Assembly (NCBI GenBank): GCA_016926155.1
Contig: JAFGPC010000094.1
Coordinates: 1-41,761, forward strand
DNA from: Sedimentisphaerales bacterium
Lineage (GTDB): Bacteria; Planctomycetota; Phycisphaerae; Sedimentisphaerales; Anaerohalosphaeraceae
DNA: 41,761 nt
Direction: 5' to 3'
A program made the position numbers and the translations under genes. The notes under the pieces are model-generated. The model saw only the letters and a program-made list of their open reading frames with translations. It was not told the DNA's origin and ran no database searches. This document shows positions 16,935 through 25,846 of this stretch, piece after piece; position 1 is the stretch's first letter; the number at the start of each line of letters is the position of its first letter.

Positions 16935-18772
16935 TTAAATTTCTTCTCAATTGCTCGTATCAAGGTCATAATCTCTTCGCTGTTTTCTTTAAAATCACTC
17001 AACTGTCCACCGGCATACACAGATGCCTGTAATGCTTCAAGCCAACGACGAAACTCCAGAGCGACGGAGGCGTCGTTGCAGCGGATTAGAATAAGCTGCT
17101 CGCAATCCAGAGAAGTCAAAGAAACCGCCGTGCGATCGAAATGGTCGGCAATATACTGTTTCATGGCGGCCGCCAATGCAGCTCGTTTCTCGTCTCCCAA
17201 TAAAGAGCCTGTTTTGCTTATCCTCGCGATAGCCCGGCTGCAGGCCGTTTTTCGCCGTCGAGCCGCCTTCTTTTGGGGGGATTGACGGGAGAGAAATTTG
17301 GCCATAATACTTCCCAGCAGTGTCACCAGAGGAAGACCCCATATCGCTGTATAAATCGGCTGGATCAGAGCAAGAGTTGGAACAAACTGTTGGTTCTTTA
17401 ACACATGGGCATCTTCAATATTGGCGCTGAGCCCCTTCTTAGCGGCTTCGACCTGTCGGCTGACGGAAATCATGGATCGTCCTTCGACATCCGCTGTCGT
17501 GACAATCTTGGTCGCTGCCACATCCAAGGGGATAGGTTCACTGTGAATAGTTATATATTGTTCTTGATCTGTATCAAAATACGTCAAAGGAATTCCGGGG
17601 ATCTCCGTCACATTATCTGATATCGCCCGAAGTGTCTGGGTGAATACCTTCCGGCCATCCTGAATCTCCGGGCCGGCCTGATCGGTGGGAATCTTGAACC
17701 AATCAGCCATATGCGGCACCGATTCCAGGTCCGGCCATTGGACCGGCCTCAAATAGTTCCCTCCTATAAGAATGGTAATCGTGATCGGATCTCCCACATT
17801 AACCGTAGTGGGCTGAGCCGTCGCGCTGATCGCATATCGGCCCACTAAACCATAGAAATCGGCCGGCTTGCCCTGCGCGGGAAGTGATTTCACATCAAGC
17901 TGAACCGGATTGGTCGAAGCGGCAAAACGCTGATAGCGGTACCGGGCGCCAAAAGGATCAGGAAAACCAAAACGATCCCGGCTTTGCACTCGCTCTACGG
18001 CAATATCCGCCGAGATGGTAACCGGATCGATCTCAGCTGGTCCGGACCTCTGTGGAATCAGGAGTTTAGCGAAAGATACTTTAACCGAGGCGACTCCATT
18101 GTGTTCCACCTGCTCGGCAGCATAAGGCACAGCCTGTCCGTTCACGTTCACCGTCCGATTGCCGGACCCGGACAGGCTTAAATCTTCTACGAGAAATGCA
18201 TGATTGTTCAGGACCGGCATATTGAAACCAAAATCATGGAGCAGTTGCCCCTGCACAATACTGGCCCATAGGTACCAATGAACAATGACTTCCACCGGTT
18301 CACCAACATAGCAATTGACAGTTGACACTTCGATCTCGATGTCCATCTGTTTCGTCGCTTCCGGTTGGATTACAGTGATCGAAATGGGATTGGTTTGGTA
18401 CGTCTTTCCCTTATGAGTAATGGAAAGGGAGGGCAAGGTAAAGGTTCCAGCGTTGGAAGCGGTTAGAATGTAATTCATTTCCAAACGCTTCGTCGTTTTC
18501 GTTTCCTGCCGATTTCCGATGATAGTCGTTACCGTCTGGGAAACATCCTTATTCCCGGCTGTGCGAGGCTGGAACTGAGCCAGAGGGGATAGATCGGGCT
18601 GGCCCGGTTGATTGTCTCCATCAATGACAATTTTATATAAAAATCCTTCCCCAACATAGATCGGCCTGGATTTGTCCACGGTTGCCTGAATTTGAACTTC
18701 TTCCTGTGCCACAACCACCACCGGCACGATCAATAAACAAAATCCAATCAGAATGCCCCGCATGTACGACAT
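16931..18772 (-). CDS. batD: BatD oxygen-tolerance-family membrane protein
   Basis: This protein of about 613 residues has an N-terminal signal peptide, a large periplasmic region of beta-sandwich domains (opening with VQIQATVDKSRPIYVGEGF, the standard BatD entry), one membrane helix near 470-495 and a cytoplasmic tail. Despite the family name, its biochemical role is not established; it is thought to be a structural member of the Bat complex. ATG 18772 was chosen; GTG 18775 is immediately upstream and has slightly better spacing from GGACTGG. It lies 4 bp or less after BatC and overlaps BatE by 4 nt. Confidence 0.88.
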   Translation of the reverse strand: MSYMRGILIGFCLLIVPVVVVAQEEVQIQATVDKSRPIYVGEGFLYKIVIDGDNQPGQPDLSPLAQFQPRTAGNKDVSQTVTTIIGNRQETKTTKRLEMNYILTASNAGTFTLPSLSITHKGKTYQTNPISITVIQPEATKQMDIEIEVSTVNCYVGEPVEVIVHWYLWASIVQGQLLHDFGFNMPVLNNHAFLVEDLSLSGSGNRTVNVNGQAVPYAAEQVEHNGVASVKVSFAKLLIPQRSGPAEIDPVTISADIAVERVQSRDRFGFPDPFGARYRYQRFAASTNPVQLDVKSLPAQGKPADFYGLVGRYAISATAQPTTVNVGDPITITILIGGNYLRPVQWPDLESVPHMADWFKIPTDQAGPEIQDGRKVFTQTLRAISDNVTEIPGIPLTYFDTDQEQYITIHSEPIPLDVAATKIVTTADVEGRSMISVSRQVEAAKKGLSANIEDAHVLKNQQFVPTLALIQPIYTAIWGLPLVTLLGSIMAKFLSRQSPQKKAARRRKTACSRAIARISKTGSLLGDEKRAALAAAMKQYIADHFDRTAVSLTSLDCEQLILIRCNDASVALEFRRWLEALQASVYAGGQLSDFKENSEEIMTLIRAIEKKFK

Positions 18773-18776
18773 CACG

Positions 18777-20000
18777 TTACCAGTCCTTTTCTACCTTTTG
18801 CTGTGATCGACGTAAAATCATTCGCTGCCGTTTATCCTTTTGCTCCTTATCGAGAATCTCTTCCATCTTTGCCTGGACAGCCTGCATTTCCTTGAGTTCC
18901 TCCTCGCTTATCGGCTGCTCCTGTTGTGATTCTTCATTCGTCTGCTGTTCTTGCTTCTGATCCTGTTGGTGTGTTGTCTCGTTCTGTTTTTCCTGGTTCT
19001 GCTCCCGGTTTTGCGGCTGTTCTTGATTCGCCTGCTGCTCCTGTTGCTGCTGATTCTTAGGCAGCTTATCAATCGCTTTTTGAATCTGCTCGGCCGCCTT
19101 GTCCTGTGCTTCCCCGGCTTGGGACGTGCGGGACTCGTTCAAGTCTTCAAGAGCCTTTTCCTGCTGTCCGACTGCCTCCGCTAATTCCTCTGCTGCCTGC
19201 GTAAGTGGTGGATTTTGTTGTTGAGGCATATCTTGCTCTTCGGTCGCTTCGGATGACTCATCTTGTGCCGCCTGCCGCATTTGTTCCAGCGTCTCCTGCG
19301 TCCGTTCCTTCAGGTCCGACTGTTGCTTGGCAATCTGCTGATTTTCCCCTCGGACCTGTTGCGCCGTTTTTTCTCCCTGTTGTTGCTCCTGTTGGTTTTG
19401 TTGCGTCTGTTCAGAAAGTTGTTGTTGTTCCTTAAGCAGTTCTTTAAGCTTTTCACCCAGATCCTGCTGCTGTTTTTGTTGCTGTTTCTCTTGTTTTTGT
19501 TTTTCAAGCCGTTCCTGCAATTGTTGAATGAGAAGTCGGCTCACTTCAATATTTCGAGCGGCGGATGAATTGTCCGCATCCATCTGCTGCGACTGCCGCC
19601 ACGAGTCAATCGCCTGTTCCAACGAATCGATAGCCGCCTCCGGTTCGTCCTCAGTCTGCTTCTTCCCTTTTTGGAAATATGCATTGCCTAGGTTATATTT
19701 GGCTACCGCCGCTAAGACAGGATCAAAGGATTGGGCGGCGGCCTCCCTATACAGTTCTATCGCATTGTCATAATCTTTTAACTTATAGGCCACATTGGCA
19801 CGATTGTATTGGGCCTGCACGCACTTTTTGTCATCCTTTATTGCACGATCATATGCCTGGGCCGCTTCATCATACTGTCCTCCGGAATACAGACGATTCC
19901 CTTCTTTTACCAGCCCGCGAACGGAAGCCATACAGGCGGATGATAAGAGGACAAAGTATATTACCCCAACAATCCAACGATTACGCCTTACGACGTTCAC
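18777..20000 (-). CDS. batC: BatC-like TPR protein with a glutamine-rich coil
   Basis: This 407-residue protein has a signal peptide (about 1-26), TPR repeats (about 28-105, including EGNRLYSGGQYDEAAQAYDRAI), then about 190 residues dominated by Gln, Glu and Lys that are likely to form a charged coiled coil or disordered rod. It ends in VEKDW, the conserved BatC tail. The start is GTG 20000, supported by GGGAGG 9 bp upstream and by the need to keep the signal peptide; it overlaps batB by 20 bp. TPRs probably dock to the VWA proteins BatA and BatB. The Q-rich tract is unusually long. Confidence 0.85.
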   Translation of the reverse strand: MNVVRRNRWIVGVIYFVLLSSACMASVRGLVKEGNRLYSGGQYDEAAQAYDRAIKDDKKCVQAQYNRANVAYKLKDYDNAIELYREAAAQSFDPVLAAVAKYNLGNAYFQKGKKQTEDEPEAAIDSLEQAIDSWRQSQQMDADNSSAARNIEVSRLLIQQLQERLEKQKQEKQQQKQQQDLGEKLKELLKEQQQLSEQTQQNQQEQQQGEKTAQQVRGENQQIAKQQSDLKERTQETLEQMRQAAQDESSEATEEQDMPQQQNPPLTQAAEELAEAVGQQEKALEDLNESRTSQAGEAQDKAAEQIQKAIDKLPKNQQQQEQQANQEQPQNREQNQEKQNETTHQQDQKQEQQTNEESQQEQPISEEELKEMQAVQAKMEEILDKEQKDKRQRMILRRSQQKVEKDW

Positions 20001-20991
20001 TTACCAGTGCCTCCCAAAGAAGTATCACAATTCCTAAAAACAGAAACACCTGAAATCGTTCATCATATTGCATCGCCGTCATCGACTCAAGTTCTCTCTT
20101 TTGTGCAGATGTCACCAGATCTTCATAGATCTGGCCCAGATCAAACGTGCCGGTCTCCACAGGAATATACCGGCCTCCCGGCGTGGCAGTAGCAATATCC
20201 CGCAGTGTCTTGCCGTCTAGTTTGGTCCATACCTCACGGCCTTCATACGTCAGGAAACTGCGATTGCCTCGCTCATCATACAGAGGAATTCGCGTTCCCT
20301 GAGTTTCATTCCCGAGCCCCACGGCAATAATGCGAATCCCAATTTGTCCTGCCTTGGCGGCCGCATCGACGGGGGCGCTGTCATGGTCTTCGCCGTCAGT
20401 GATCAAAATGATGTCCTTATATTGTCGCTCTTCTTCATCAAAAAGTTTATCCGCCGCATCCCGAATGGCATCCCCCACGTTCGTCCCGCCCCGGGTCGTA
20501 CTTTCCGTCGTAAGCTGATCCAGGACCATCCGCACAAAGGCATAATCCTGCGTAAGAGGACACTTGACGGAACTGTTTCCGGCAAAGGTAATAATCCCGA
20601 TCCGATCCCCCCCCAGTCGGTCGATCAGGTCATTGATGGCCAGTTTAGCACGCTCAAGACGATTGGGACGCAAATCTTCGGCGAGCATTGAACGGGAAAC
20701 ATCCAGCAGGATCACCACATCACGGCCTTGGCGCTTGACCGGGCGGGGCTGAGGGTTCCAGGCCGGCCGGGTAAGAGCAATAACTATCACTGCAAATGTA
20801 ATCATCAGAAGGATCATTTTGAATACCTGCCGACCCACACTGACCGAATTGTTGATATGGCCAAGTAAAGACGATTCCGCTAGCCGCCTCAAACCCCGCC
20901 TCTTGCGATAGAAATTCCAGACATAGGCCGGGATTAGCATCACAACGATGCAAAACAACAACCATAATGCATCATAGTTACCCAGTCGCAT
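19981..20991 (-). CDS. batB: BatB-like von Willebrand factor A membrane protein
   Basis: This 336-residue protein has two N-terminal membrane helices (about 8-27 and 55-75) and a VWA domain with an intact metal-binding MIDAS site: DVSRS in VVILLDVSRSML, then TRGGTNV and TDGEDHDS. A last helix near 308-325 anchors the C-terminus. The layout is that of BatB and BatA in the aerotolerance operon. The VWA domain likely binds a partner such as the TPR proteins through Mg2+. GAGG lies 5 bp before ATG 20991, 8 bp after batA. Confidence 0.88.
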   Translation of the reverse strand: MRLGNYDALWLLFCIVVMLIPAYVWNFYRKRRGLRRLAESSLLGHINNSVSVGRQVFKMILLMITFAVIVIALTRPAWNPQPRPVKRQGRDVVILLDVSRSMLAEDLRPNRLERAKLAINDLIDRLGGDRIGIITFAGNSSVKCPLTQDYAFVRMVLDQLTTESTTRGGTNVGDAIRDAADKLFDEEERQYKDIILITDGEDHDSAPVDAAAKAGQIGIRIIAVGLGNETQGTRIPLYDERGNRSFLTYEGREVWTKLDGKTLRDIATATPGGRYIPVETGTFDLGQIYEDLVTSAQKRELESMTAMQYDERFQVFLFLGIVILLWEALVSERRKA

Positions 20992-20999
20992 GTTCGCCT

Positions 21000-22070
21000 C
21001 TAAGGAATCTTTCGAAATATTGTACAGCCGGAGAGCATTTCCAAAAGCAACAACAACAATCCTCCCAATGCCCAGGGACTGAACTGCTCGGCAAAATCCA
21101 CATATTGTATGCTCTTGACCTCTGTCTTTTCCAGTTCATCGATCCGACGATAGATTTCACGTAAGGTTTCGGTATCCGTCGCCCGTCCGTAAAAACCACC
21201 GGTCATCTGTGCGATGCCGGTCAGCAAGCGATCATCCGGACCGGTCTGGCCTCGCAAGTCAAAAAAACCGCGGGGCAGAGTTTCCGAGCCGATCCCTATT
21301 GTATAAATCTTAATTCCCCAGTCGCGGGCCAAAGCTGCCGCTTCCAGCGGTTTGCTTTCTTCAATCGTGTCCCGTCCGTCCGTCAACAGGATAATAATTT
21401 TGCTCTTAATCGTAAAGTCCGGTGTTTCCGAGCTTTCATCGCCACCCGAATGCATCAGTCGGGCGTTGTTTTCCTGAATTTGCTGTTCCGCCTTCTTAAG
21501 CCGCGCCGCCGCAAGCCCAATAGCATTGCCGATAGCCGTTCCGTCTTCACTGCGTAATTGAACAATTTGCGTATCGCGCAAGAAATCCAGCAGCACCTCA
21601 TGACTGTGTACCAGAGGACAAAGCGTATCGGCATACCTGGCAAAGCTAATCAAGCCAATCAAATCCCCCGGACGCCCCTTCAAATCCTTCGTATTACCGA
21701 CAACAAACTCCTCGGCTACTTTTTTCACGACTTCCAGACGATTCAACTCTTGCCGGTCAAACAGCATTTTTTCCGACATACTGGAGGAGCGATCCACAAC
21801 GATCTCCATGGCAACGCCCTCCGTCGAAACCGATTCGATCGCCGTGCCTTTTCGAGGCCGGGCCAGAGCGACAATCAGCAGGACCAGACAGAACAGCCGA
21901 AGCCAGAACGGCAGTCCCTGCAATCGCTGCCGGACCGAAACCGGACAATCCCCAAAACGGCGAATATCGGAAAAACGCACTCCCGCCGTAAATCGCCGGC
22001 GGCGACGGAGCAGATAGAGCACCGGCACAAGGAATAGCAGTAACAATGCCCATGGAGAATGCAACTGCAT
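21000..22070 (-). CDS. batA: BatA-like von Willebrand factor A membrane protein
   Basis: This 356-residue protein has an N-terminal PWALLLLFLVPVLYLL helix, a basic loop, a second helix (about 55-73), a VWA domain and a C-terminal helix. The MIDAS is D-R-S-S-S in EIVVDRSSSM, with DGTAIGNAIG and LTDGRDT supplying the other ligands. It is the paralogue of the next gene, and the two probably form a heteromeric VWA unit at the membrane. Its ATG follows the stop of the upstream gene without any gap. A run of Ser, Gly and Glu (about 200-215) forms a surface insertion. Confidence 0.88.
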   Translation of the reverse strand: MQLHSPWALLLLFLVPVLYLLRRRRRFTAGVRFSDIRRFGDCPVSVRQRLQGLPFWLRLFCLVLLIVALARPRKGTAIESVSTEGVAMEIVVDRSSSMSEKMLFDRQELNRLEVVKKVAEEFVVGNTKDLKGRPGDLIGLISFARYADTLCPLVHSHEVLLDFLRDTQIVQLRSEDGTAIGNAIGLAAARLKKAEQQIQENNARLMHSGGDESSETPDFTIKSKIIILLTDGRDTIEESKPLEAAALARDWGIKIYTIGIGSETLPRGFFDLRGQTGPDDRLLTGIAQMTGGFYGRATDTETLREIYRRIDELEKTEVKSIQYVDFAEQFSPWALGGLLLLLLEMLSGCTIFRKIP

Positions 22071-23171
22071 CTATACCGCCTCCGTTTCCATGATTCGTTG
22101 TCCTGTCTTTACATCAATCTTGCAAAGTTCACTTTTCGAACGGTCGATAAATGTCCTTACCAACTCCAGCGACTCGTTCATTTGCTCCGTTCCGGACGGA
22201 TATCGGGCGAATTTGACCAGATCACAGTGTTCCATGAAGCGGGCCAGATCGTCTCTGGTCCGGTCCTCAAAAACCTTCGCCGCTTTTACCTCGACAAGAA
22301 ACTCTTCAGTCGTTCTTTCAGGCGCACGAAGGCCGAATCGATCCTCAATATAGTGACGCAGAATCCCGCTGATTCGTTCGGTAAATTCCTTAAAATGCCC
22401 CGATTCAATCAGTTGCTCGGCCAATAAAACACGCAGCCGTTCATAGGCGATCTCATGAGCGGATCGAAGTTCCCGCTTTGCCCCGGTCGCCATGCGCCAT
22501 CGTGACCATCGCCAAATGATCAATCCTACTCCCGCAAACAATCCGCATAACCCGACCATAATCCATACCCAAGAATATCGTCGCGGCACGGACACAACTC
22601 CTTCGATATCCGAAATCGTTAATTCCCCTCCCTGTTCGGCGATCAGGGAAGTAACTGTGATTTTCACAGGCTCGGTCGTCAGTGTACGATCGACAATCGT
22701 GGATTCCTCTTCGGCCTTTCCCTCCGCACGATACGTGAAGGCGAAGGCATCCAGCCACCATTGTCCCGGTTCGAGAGGTTCGAGTCGGTATTGAATGGTA
22801 TGAACCATCCTCCCCTTTTCACCAAAATGGTTACCCCCATCCTCCCAATCCAGCACATGGAATTTGCCAAGGTCCGATTCCAGAGAAGGCATTTCCACTT
22901 CATAACCGGACTCGATATCCGCTTCGAGTTCCAGAATCAGCACATCCGACAAGACAATCTCGGATTTACTGAGACGTTGAATCACCCTCAAAGGACCTCG
23001 CTGATACTCCGTTTCTACTTCAAAGCCCGCCCCATCGGATTCCCGTTTCTTGTCACTACATCCCATCAGAACCAAGGACAGAACCGGCAGGATCATAAAC
23101 ACAATCAACCCGTTTCGTCGGCTGATTCCTTCACACCAGACAGGAACAAATTGTTTTCCAAACGATTTCAT
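22071..23171 (-). CDS. Membrane lipoprotein of the Bat operon (DUF4381-like region)
   Basis: This 366-residue protein starts with a long n-region, a hydrophobic stretch and a lipobox (LVLMGC), so it is probably a lipoprotein. A beta-rich extracytoplasmic domain (about 50-190) resembles part of BatD, a membrane helix follows near 203-222, and the cytoplasmic C-terminal 130 residues contain the AHEIAYERLRVLLAEQLIESG...LRHYIEDRF segment common between DUF58 and BatA genes in planctomycetes. It lies 6 bp after the DUF58 gene and abuts batA. Its exact role is unknown; by position it probably bridges the VWA proteins and the membrane. Confidence 0.75.
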   Translation of the reverse strand: MKSFGKQFVPVWCEGISRRNGLIVFMILPVLSLVLMGCSDKKRESDGAGFEVETEYQRGPLRVIQRLSKSEIVLSDVLILELEADIESGYEVEMPSLESDLGKFHVLDWEDGGNHFGEKGRMVHTIQYRLEPLEPGQWWLDAFAFTYRAEGKAEEESTIVDRTLTTEPVKITVTSLIAEQGGELTISDIEGVVSVPRRYSWVWIMVGLCGLFAGVGLIIWRWSRWRMATGAKRELRSAHEIAYERLRVLLAEQLIESGHFKEFTERISGILRHYIEDRFGLRAPERTTEEFLVEVKAAKVFEDRTRDDLARFMEHCDLVKFARYPSGTEQMNESLELVRTFIDRSKSELCKIDVKTGQRIMETEAV

Positions 23172-23177
23172 GGTTCG

Positions 23178-24053
23178 TTACAGCCTGCGATGTCGCATGT
23201 GGAAAAAACGTACCAGGTCCTGGATATAAGAAACATCGGTCCGGACGGAGATACAGTCCACGTTGATGGACCGAAAGGTGCTCATAAGCCGTTGCGATTG
23301 TTGTGCATGCTGCTGCTCGTACTGCTTGCGAAAAGTCCGGCTGGACGTATCAATAAGCACAGCCTCACCGGTCTCGGCGTCGGCAAACTCGATCAGTCCT
23401 ACAGAAGACAGCGCCATCTCAGCCGGATCCCGTACCGAAACAGCGATGATATCGTGTCTTCGATTCACCAGCGAAAGGGTCTGGGCAAAGTCATCCGCCA
23501 TAAAATCGGACACCAGAAAAACCGTCGCCTTCTTTTTAATCACCCGGGCCAGATAATCCAGCGCCAGGGAGATATTTGTCCGTTTTCGTCGGATCTGAAA
23601 TCCAAGCAGTTCCCGAATCAGACGCAGCACGTGCCCGCTGCCCTTCTTGGGTGGAATAAACAGCTCGACCTCATCGGTAAAAATGATAAGCCCTACCTTG
23701 TCATTACTGCGAATCGCCGCAAAGGCCAGCACCGCACACAATTCCGCCGCCAACTCATTTTTCAGCCTGCCGACCGTCCCGAACGCCCCCGAAGCGCTTA
23801 AATCAACCAGTAGCATCACCGTCAGCTCGCGCTCCTCCACATAACGTTTGATATACGGCCGACCCGCGCGGGCCGTCACATTCCAGTCGATCGTGCGGAT
23901 ATCGTCCCCCGGAACATATTCTCGAACCTCCTCAAACTCCATCCCCCGGCCCTTGAACACACTTTCATACTGCCCCGCAAAGTCCGCATTGACCGCATGG
24001 GAGGTAAATATCTGTATCTGACGTATTTTCTTAACCAGTTCCGGATCGAGCAT
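23178..24053 (-). CDS. DUF58 protein of the MoxR/Bat operon
   Basis: This 291-residue soluble protein carries the DUF58 hallmark DDIRTIDWNVTARAGRPYIKRYVEE at about 50-73 (shown here as the family core with R-E-L after it), followed by a VWA-like fold with LLVDLSASG and a second acidic strand TDEVELFIPP. DUF58 proteins almost always follow MoxR and are thought to be its client or adaptor. It lacks membrane segments. Translation starts at ATG 24053, 38 bp after moxR, with only a weak GGATG-type ribosome site. Confidence 0.88.
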   Translation of the reverse strand: MLDPELVKKIRQIQIFTSHAVNADFAGQYESVFKGRGMEFEEVREYVPGDDIRTIDWNVTARAGRPYIKRYVEERELTVMLLVDLSASGAFGTVGRLKNELAAELCAVLAFAAIRSNDKVGLIIFTDEVELFIPPKKGSGHVLRLIRELLGFQIRRKRTNISLALDYLARVIKKKATVFLVSDFMADDFAQTLSLVNRRHDIIAVSVRDPAEMALSSVGLIEFADAETGEAVLIDTSSRTFRKQYEQQHAQQSQRLMSTFRSINVDCISVRTDVSYIQDLVRFFHMRHRRL

Positions 24054-24091
24054 GGAAACACATCCAATGGATAGAATAAGGAAACACCCCG

Positions 24092-25078
24092 TCAGGGTAC
24101 TTCGATGTTATCAAAAATCTGTTGAATGATGTCCTCACTGGTTTTCTCTTCGGCTTCGGCTTCATAGCTGACAATCACCCTGTGCCGCAGAACATCCATC
24201 CCGATGCTCTTGACATCCTGCGGTGTGACATAGCCGCGCCCCTGCAGAAAAGCCATCGCCTTGGCAGCCAGCGCCAGATAAATCGAAGCACGGGGAGAAG
24301 CCCCATAGTTGATCAACGGCTGGATCGACAATCCGTACTGCTCCGGCTGCCGTGTCGCCAGAACCAGATCGACGATATAATCCTTGATCTTGTCGTCGAT
24401 GTAAATCTGGTCAAGCACGCCCCGCACGGCAACAATATCCTCCGGCGAGATGACCGGCGCCACATCGAAGTGCTTATTCGTCTCGGCCATCCGGTCCAGG
24501 ATCGCCCGTTCCTGGGCCTTGTCCGGATAATCGATCTTGATCTTGAGCATGAAGCGATCCAGTTGCGCCTCCGGCAACGGATACGTACCCTCCTGCTCGA
24601 TGGGATTCTGCGTCGCCAGCACCAGAAACGGTTCCGGCACGGAATACGTCTCCTGTCCGATGGTCACCTGCTTTTCCTGCATCGCCTCCAGAAGGGCGCT
24701 TTGTACCTTGGCCGGGGCCCGGTTGATCTCGTCGGCCAGAATAAGATTGGCAAAGATCGGCCCTTTCCGCGTCACAAACTCCCCATCCGATGGCCGGTAA
24801 ATCTGCGTTCCCGTCAAATCCGCCGGCAGCAGGTCGGGGGTAAACTGAATCCGCTGAAAACGGGCCCGGATCGCACGGGCCAGCACGGTTACCGCCGTCG
24901 TTTTGGCCAGACCGGGAACGCCTTCCAGCAGAATATGCCCATTGGCCAGAAGCGCTACCAGCATCCGCTCCAGCATATACCGCTGTCCGACAATCACCTT
25001 GTCAAACTCGCCTAGAAGCGAGCGGACAAAACCGCTTTTTTCCTCTACCAACCTGCCCACCTGCGCCACATCTGTCAT
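24092..25078 (-). CDS. moxR: MoxR-family AAA+ ATPase
   Basis: This 328-residue AAA+ ATPase of the MoxR group has Walker A GVPGLAKT (about 54-61), Walker B LILADEINRAP (about 113-123), sensor 1 ATQNPIEQEG, and PEAQLDRF with the arginine finger. MoxR proteins act as chaperones that insert metals or remodel VWA-protein complexes, here the BatA/BatB proteins of the same operon. The frame extends six codons upstream to a TTG, but ATG 25078 has GAGGAG 10 bp before it and is preferred. It is the first gene of the operon. Confidence 0.93.
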   Translation of the reverse strand: MTDVAQVGRLVEEKSGFVRSLLGEFDKVIVGQRYMLERMLVALLANGHILLEGVPGLAKTTAVTVLARAIRARFQRIQFTPDLLPADLTGTQIYRPSDGEFVTRKGPIFANLILADEINRAPAKVQSALLEAMQEKQVTIGQETYSVPEPFLVLATQNPIEQEGTYPLPEAQLDRFMLKIKIDYPDKAQERAILDRMAETNKHFDVAPVISPEDIVAVRGVLDQIYIDDKIKDYIVDLVLATRQPEQYGLSIQPLINYGASPRASIYLALAAKAMAFLQGRGYVTPQDVKSIGMDVLRHRVIVSYEAEAEEKTSEDIIQQIFDNIEVP

Positions 25079-25177
25079 AGCACCGTTTCTCCTCAATCAA
25101 TACGGGGCAGAATGTCCCCCTGTCTGTGTTTTTATCCCCCGTACCGTCGTGTACGTCCTGACGGCTTAAAAAGTTCG

Positions 25178-25205
25178 ATTATCCTGCTCAGGAATTCAAT
25201 TTCAA
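25178..25205 (-). promoter_or_regulatory. Candidate promoter of the MoxR/Bat operon
   Basis: On the minus strand, TTGAAA (25205-25200) and GATAAT (25183-25178) are separated by 16 bp; each box matches consensus at 5 of 6 positions. The leader would be about 90 nt. The rest of the gap (25206-25846) has no gene I can support; it includes a CCACAGAGGCAAAG stretch near 25761 that resembles common intergenic debris in environmental bacteria. Confidence 0.45.
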
Positions 25206-25846
25206 GTAATTTTTCCCCGCTAATTCGTATTGGGATGCTGTTATAGGCATCTCTGGATCTACTCCAAAATGCGTTCTTTGTATTCGCTCTTACAAGGGCT
25301 TCCCACCGTGTCGTCGAATATGGGTGATATGCTGGTTTTTTTGCTTGCATTTCCAATAAATACCGATAGATTGATTCCTGACAGCTTGGATCGTATTATG
25401 CTTTTTTGCCTAACTCACAAAGTATATCGCGACAAGCTGGCTGCTTTGCCGTGTCTTCGGTAGTAAGTGGCAAAAACCGGGCTGATCACGCGTGAGGGGA
25501 GTATGCATTCTTTTGGGGAGAAAACGGGAGCGGAGGTTAGGGAATATGGGGATGGGGCATTTTTTAAAGTCTTCAAATTTTTAGTACCGATGAATCAGTT
25601 TTTTCCCGGCCTTTCAAGCTTCAAAGTGCGCCGCATGGAGACACGGAGGAATCAAAACGACATCCCGTATCCTGCAGGAAATAACGGATTGGTCCGTATC
25701 CGTTCTATTTTAAAATTCCTTCTGGAAATAAACTCGGGAGAGTGGACAAAAGAAAGACTTTACCACAGAGGCAAAGATCCGCCCACTTGTTTGAATTACA
25801 TCGTCGTGTAAGCAGTCAATCAATACCAATAGCGGGGGAAATATAA

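Noticed and set aside
22761-23801. A plus-strand open frame of 346 codons.
   Set aside because: It lies antisense to the DUF58 and lipoprotein genes, which have clear family motifs. Its composition (many His, Gln, Arg, Asn) is typical of a shadow frame.
24122-25015. A plus-strand open frame of 297 codons.
   Set aside because: It is entirely antisense to moxR, which has intact AAA+ motifs, and is unusually rich in Arg, His, Leu and Gln.
25132-25811. Three small frames in the gap between moxR and the OmcB-like gene.
   Set aside because: None has a recognisable fold or ribosome site, they overlap each other or the moxR promoter, and the DNA looks like intergenic debris.
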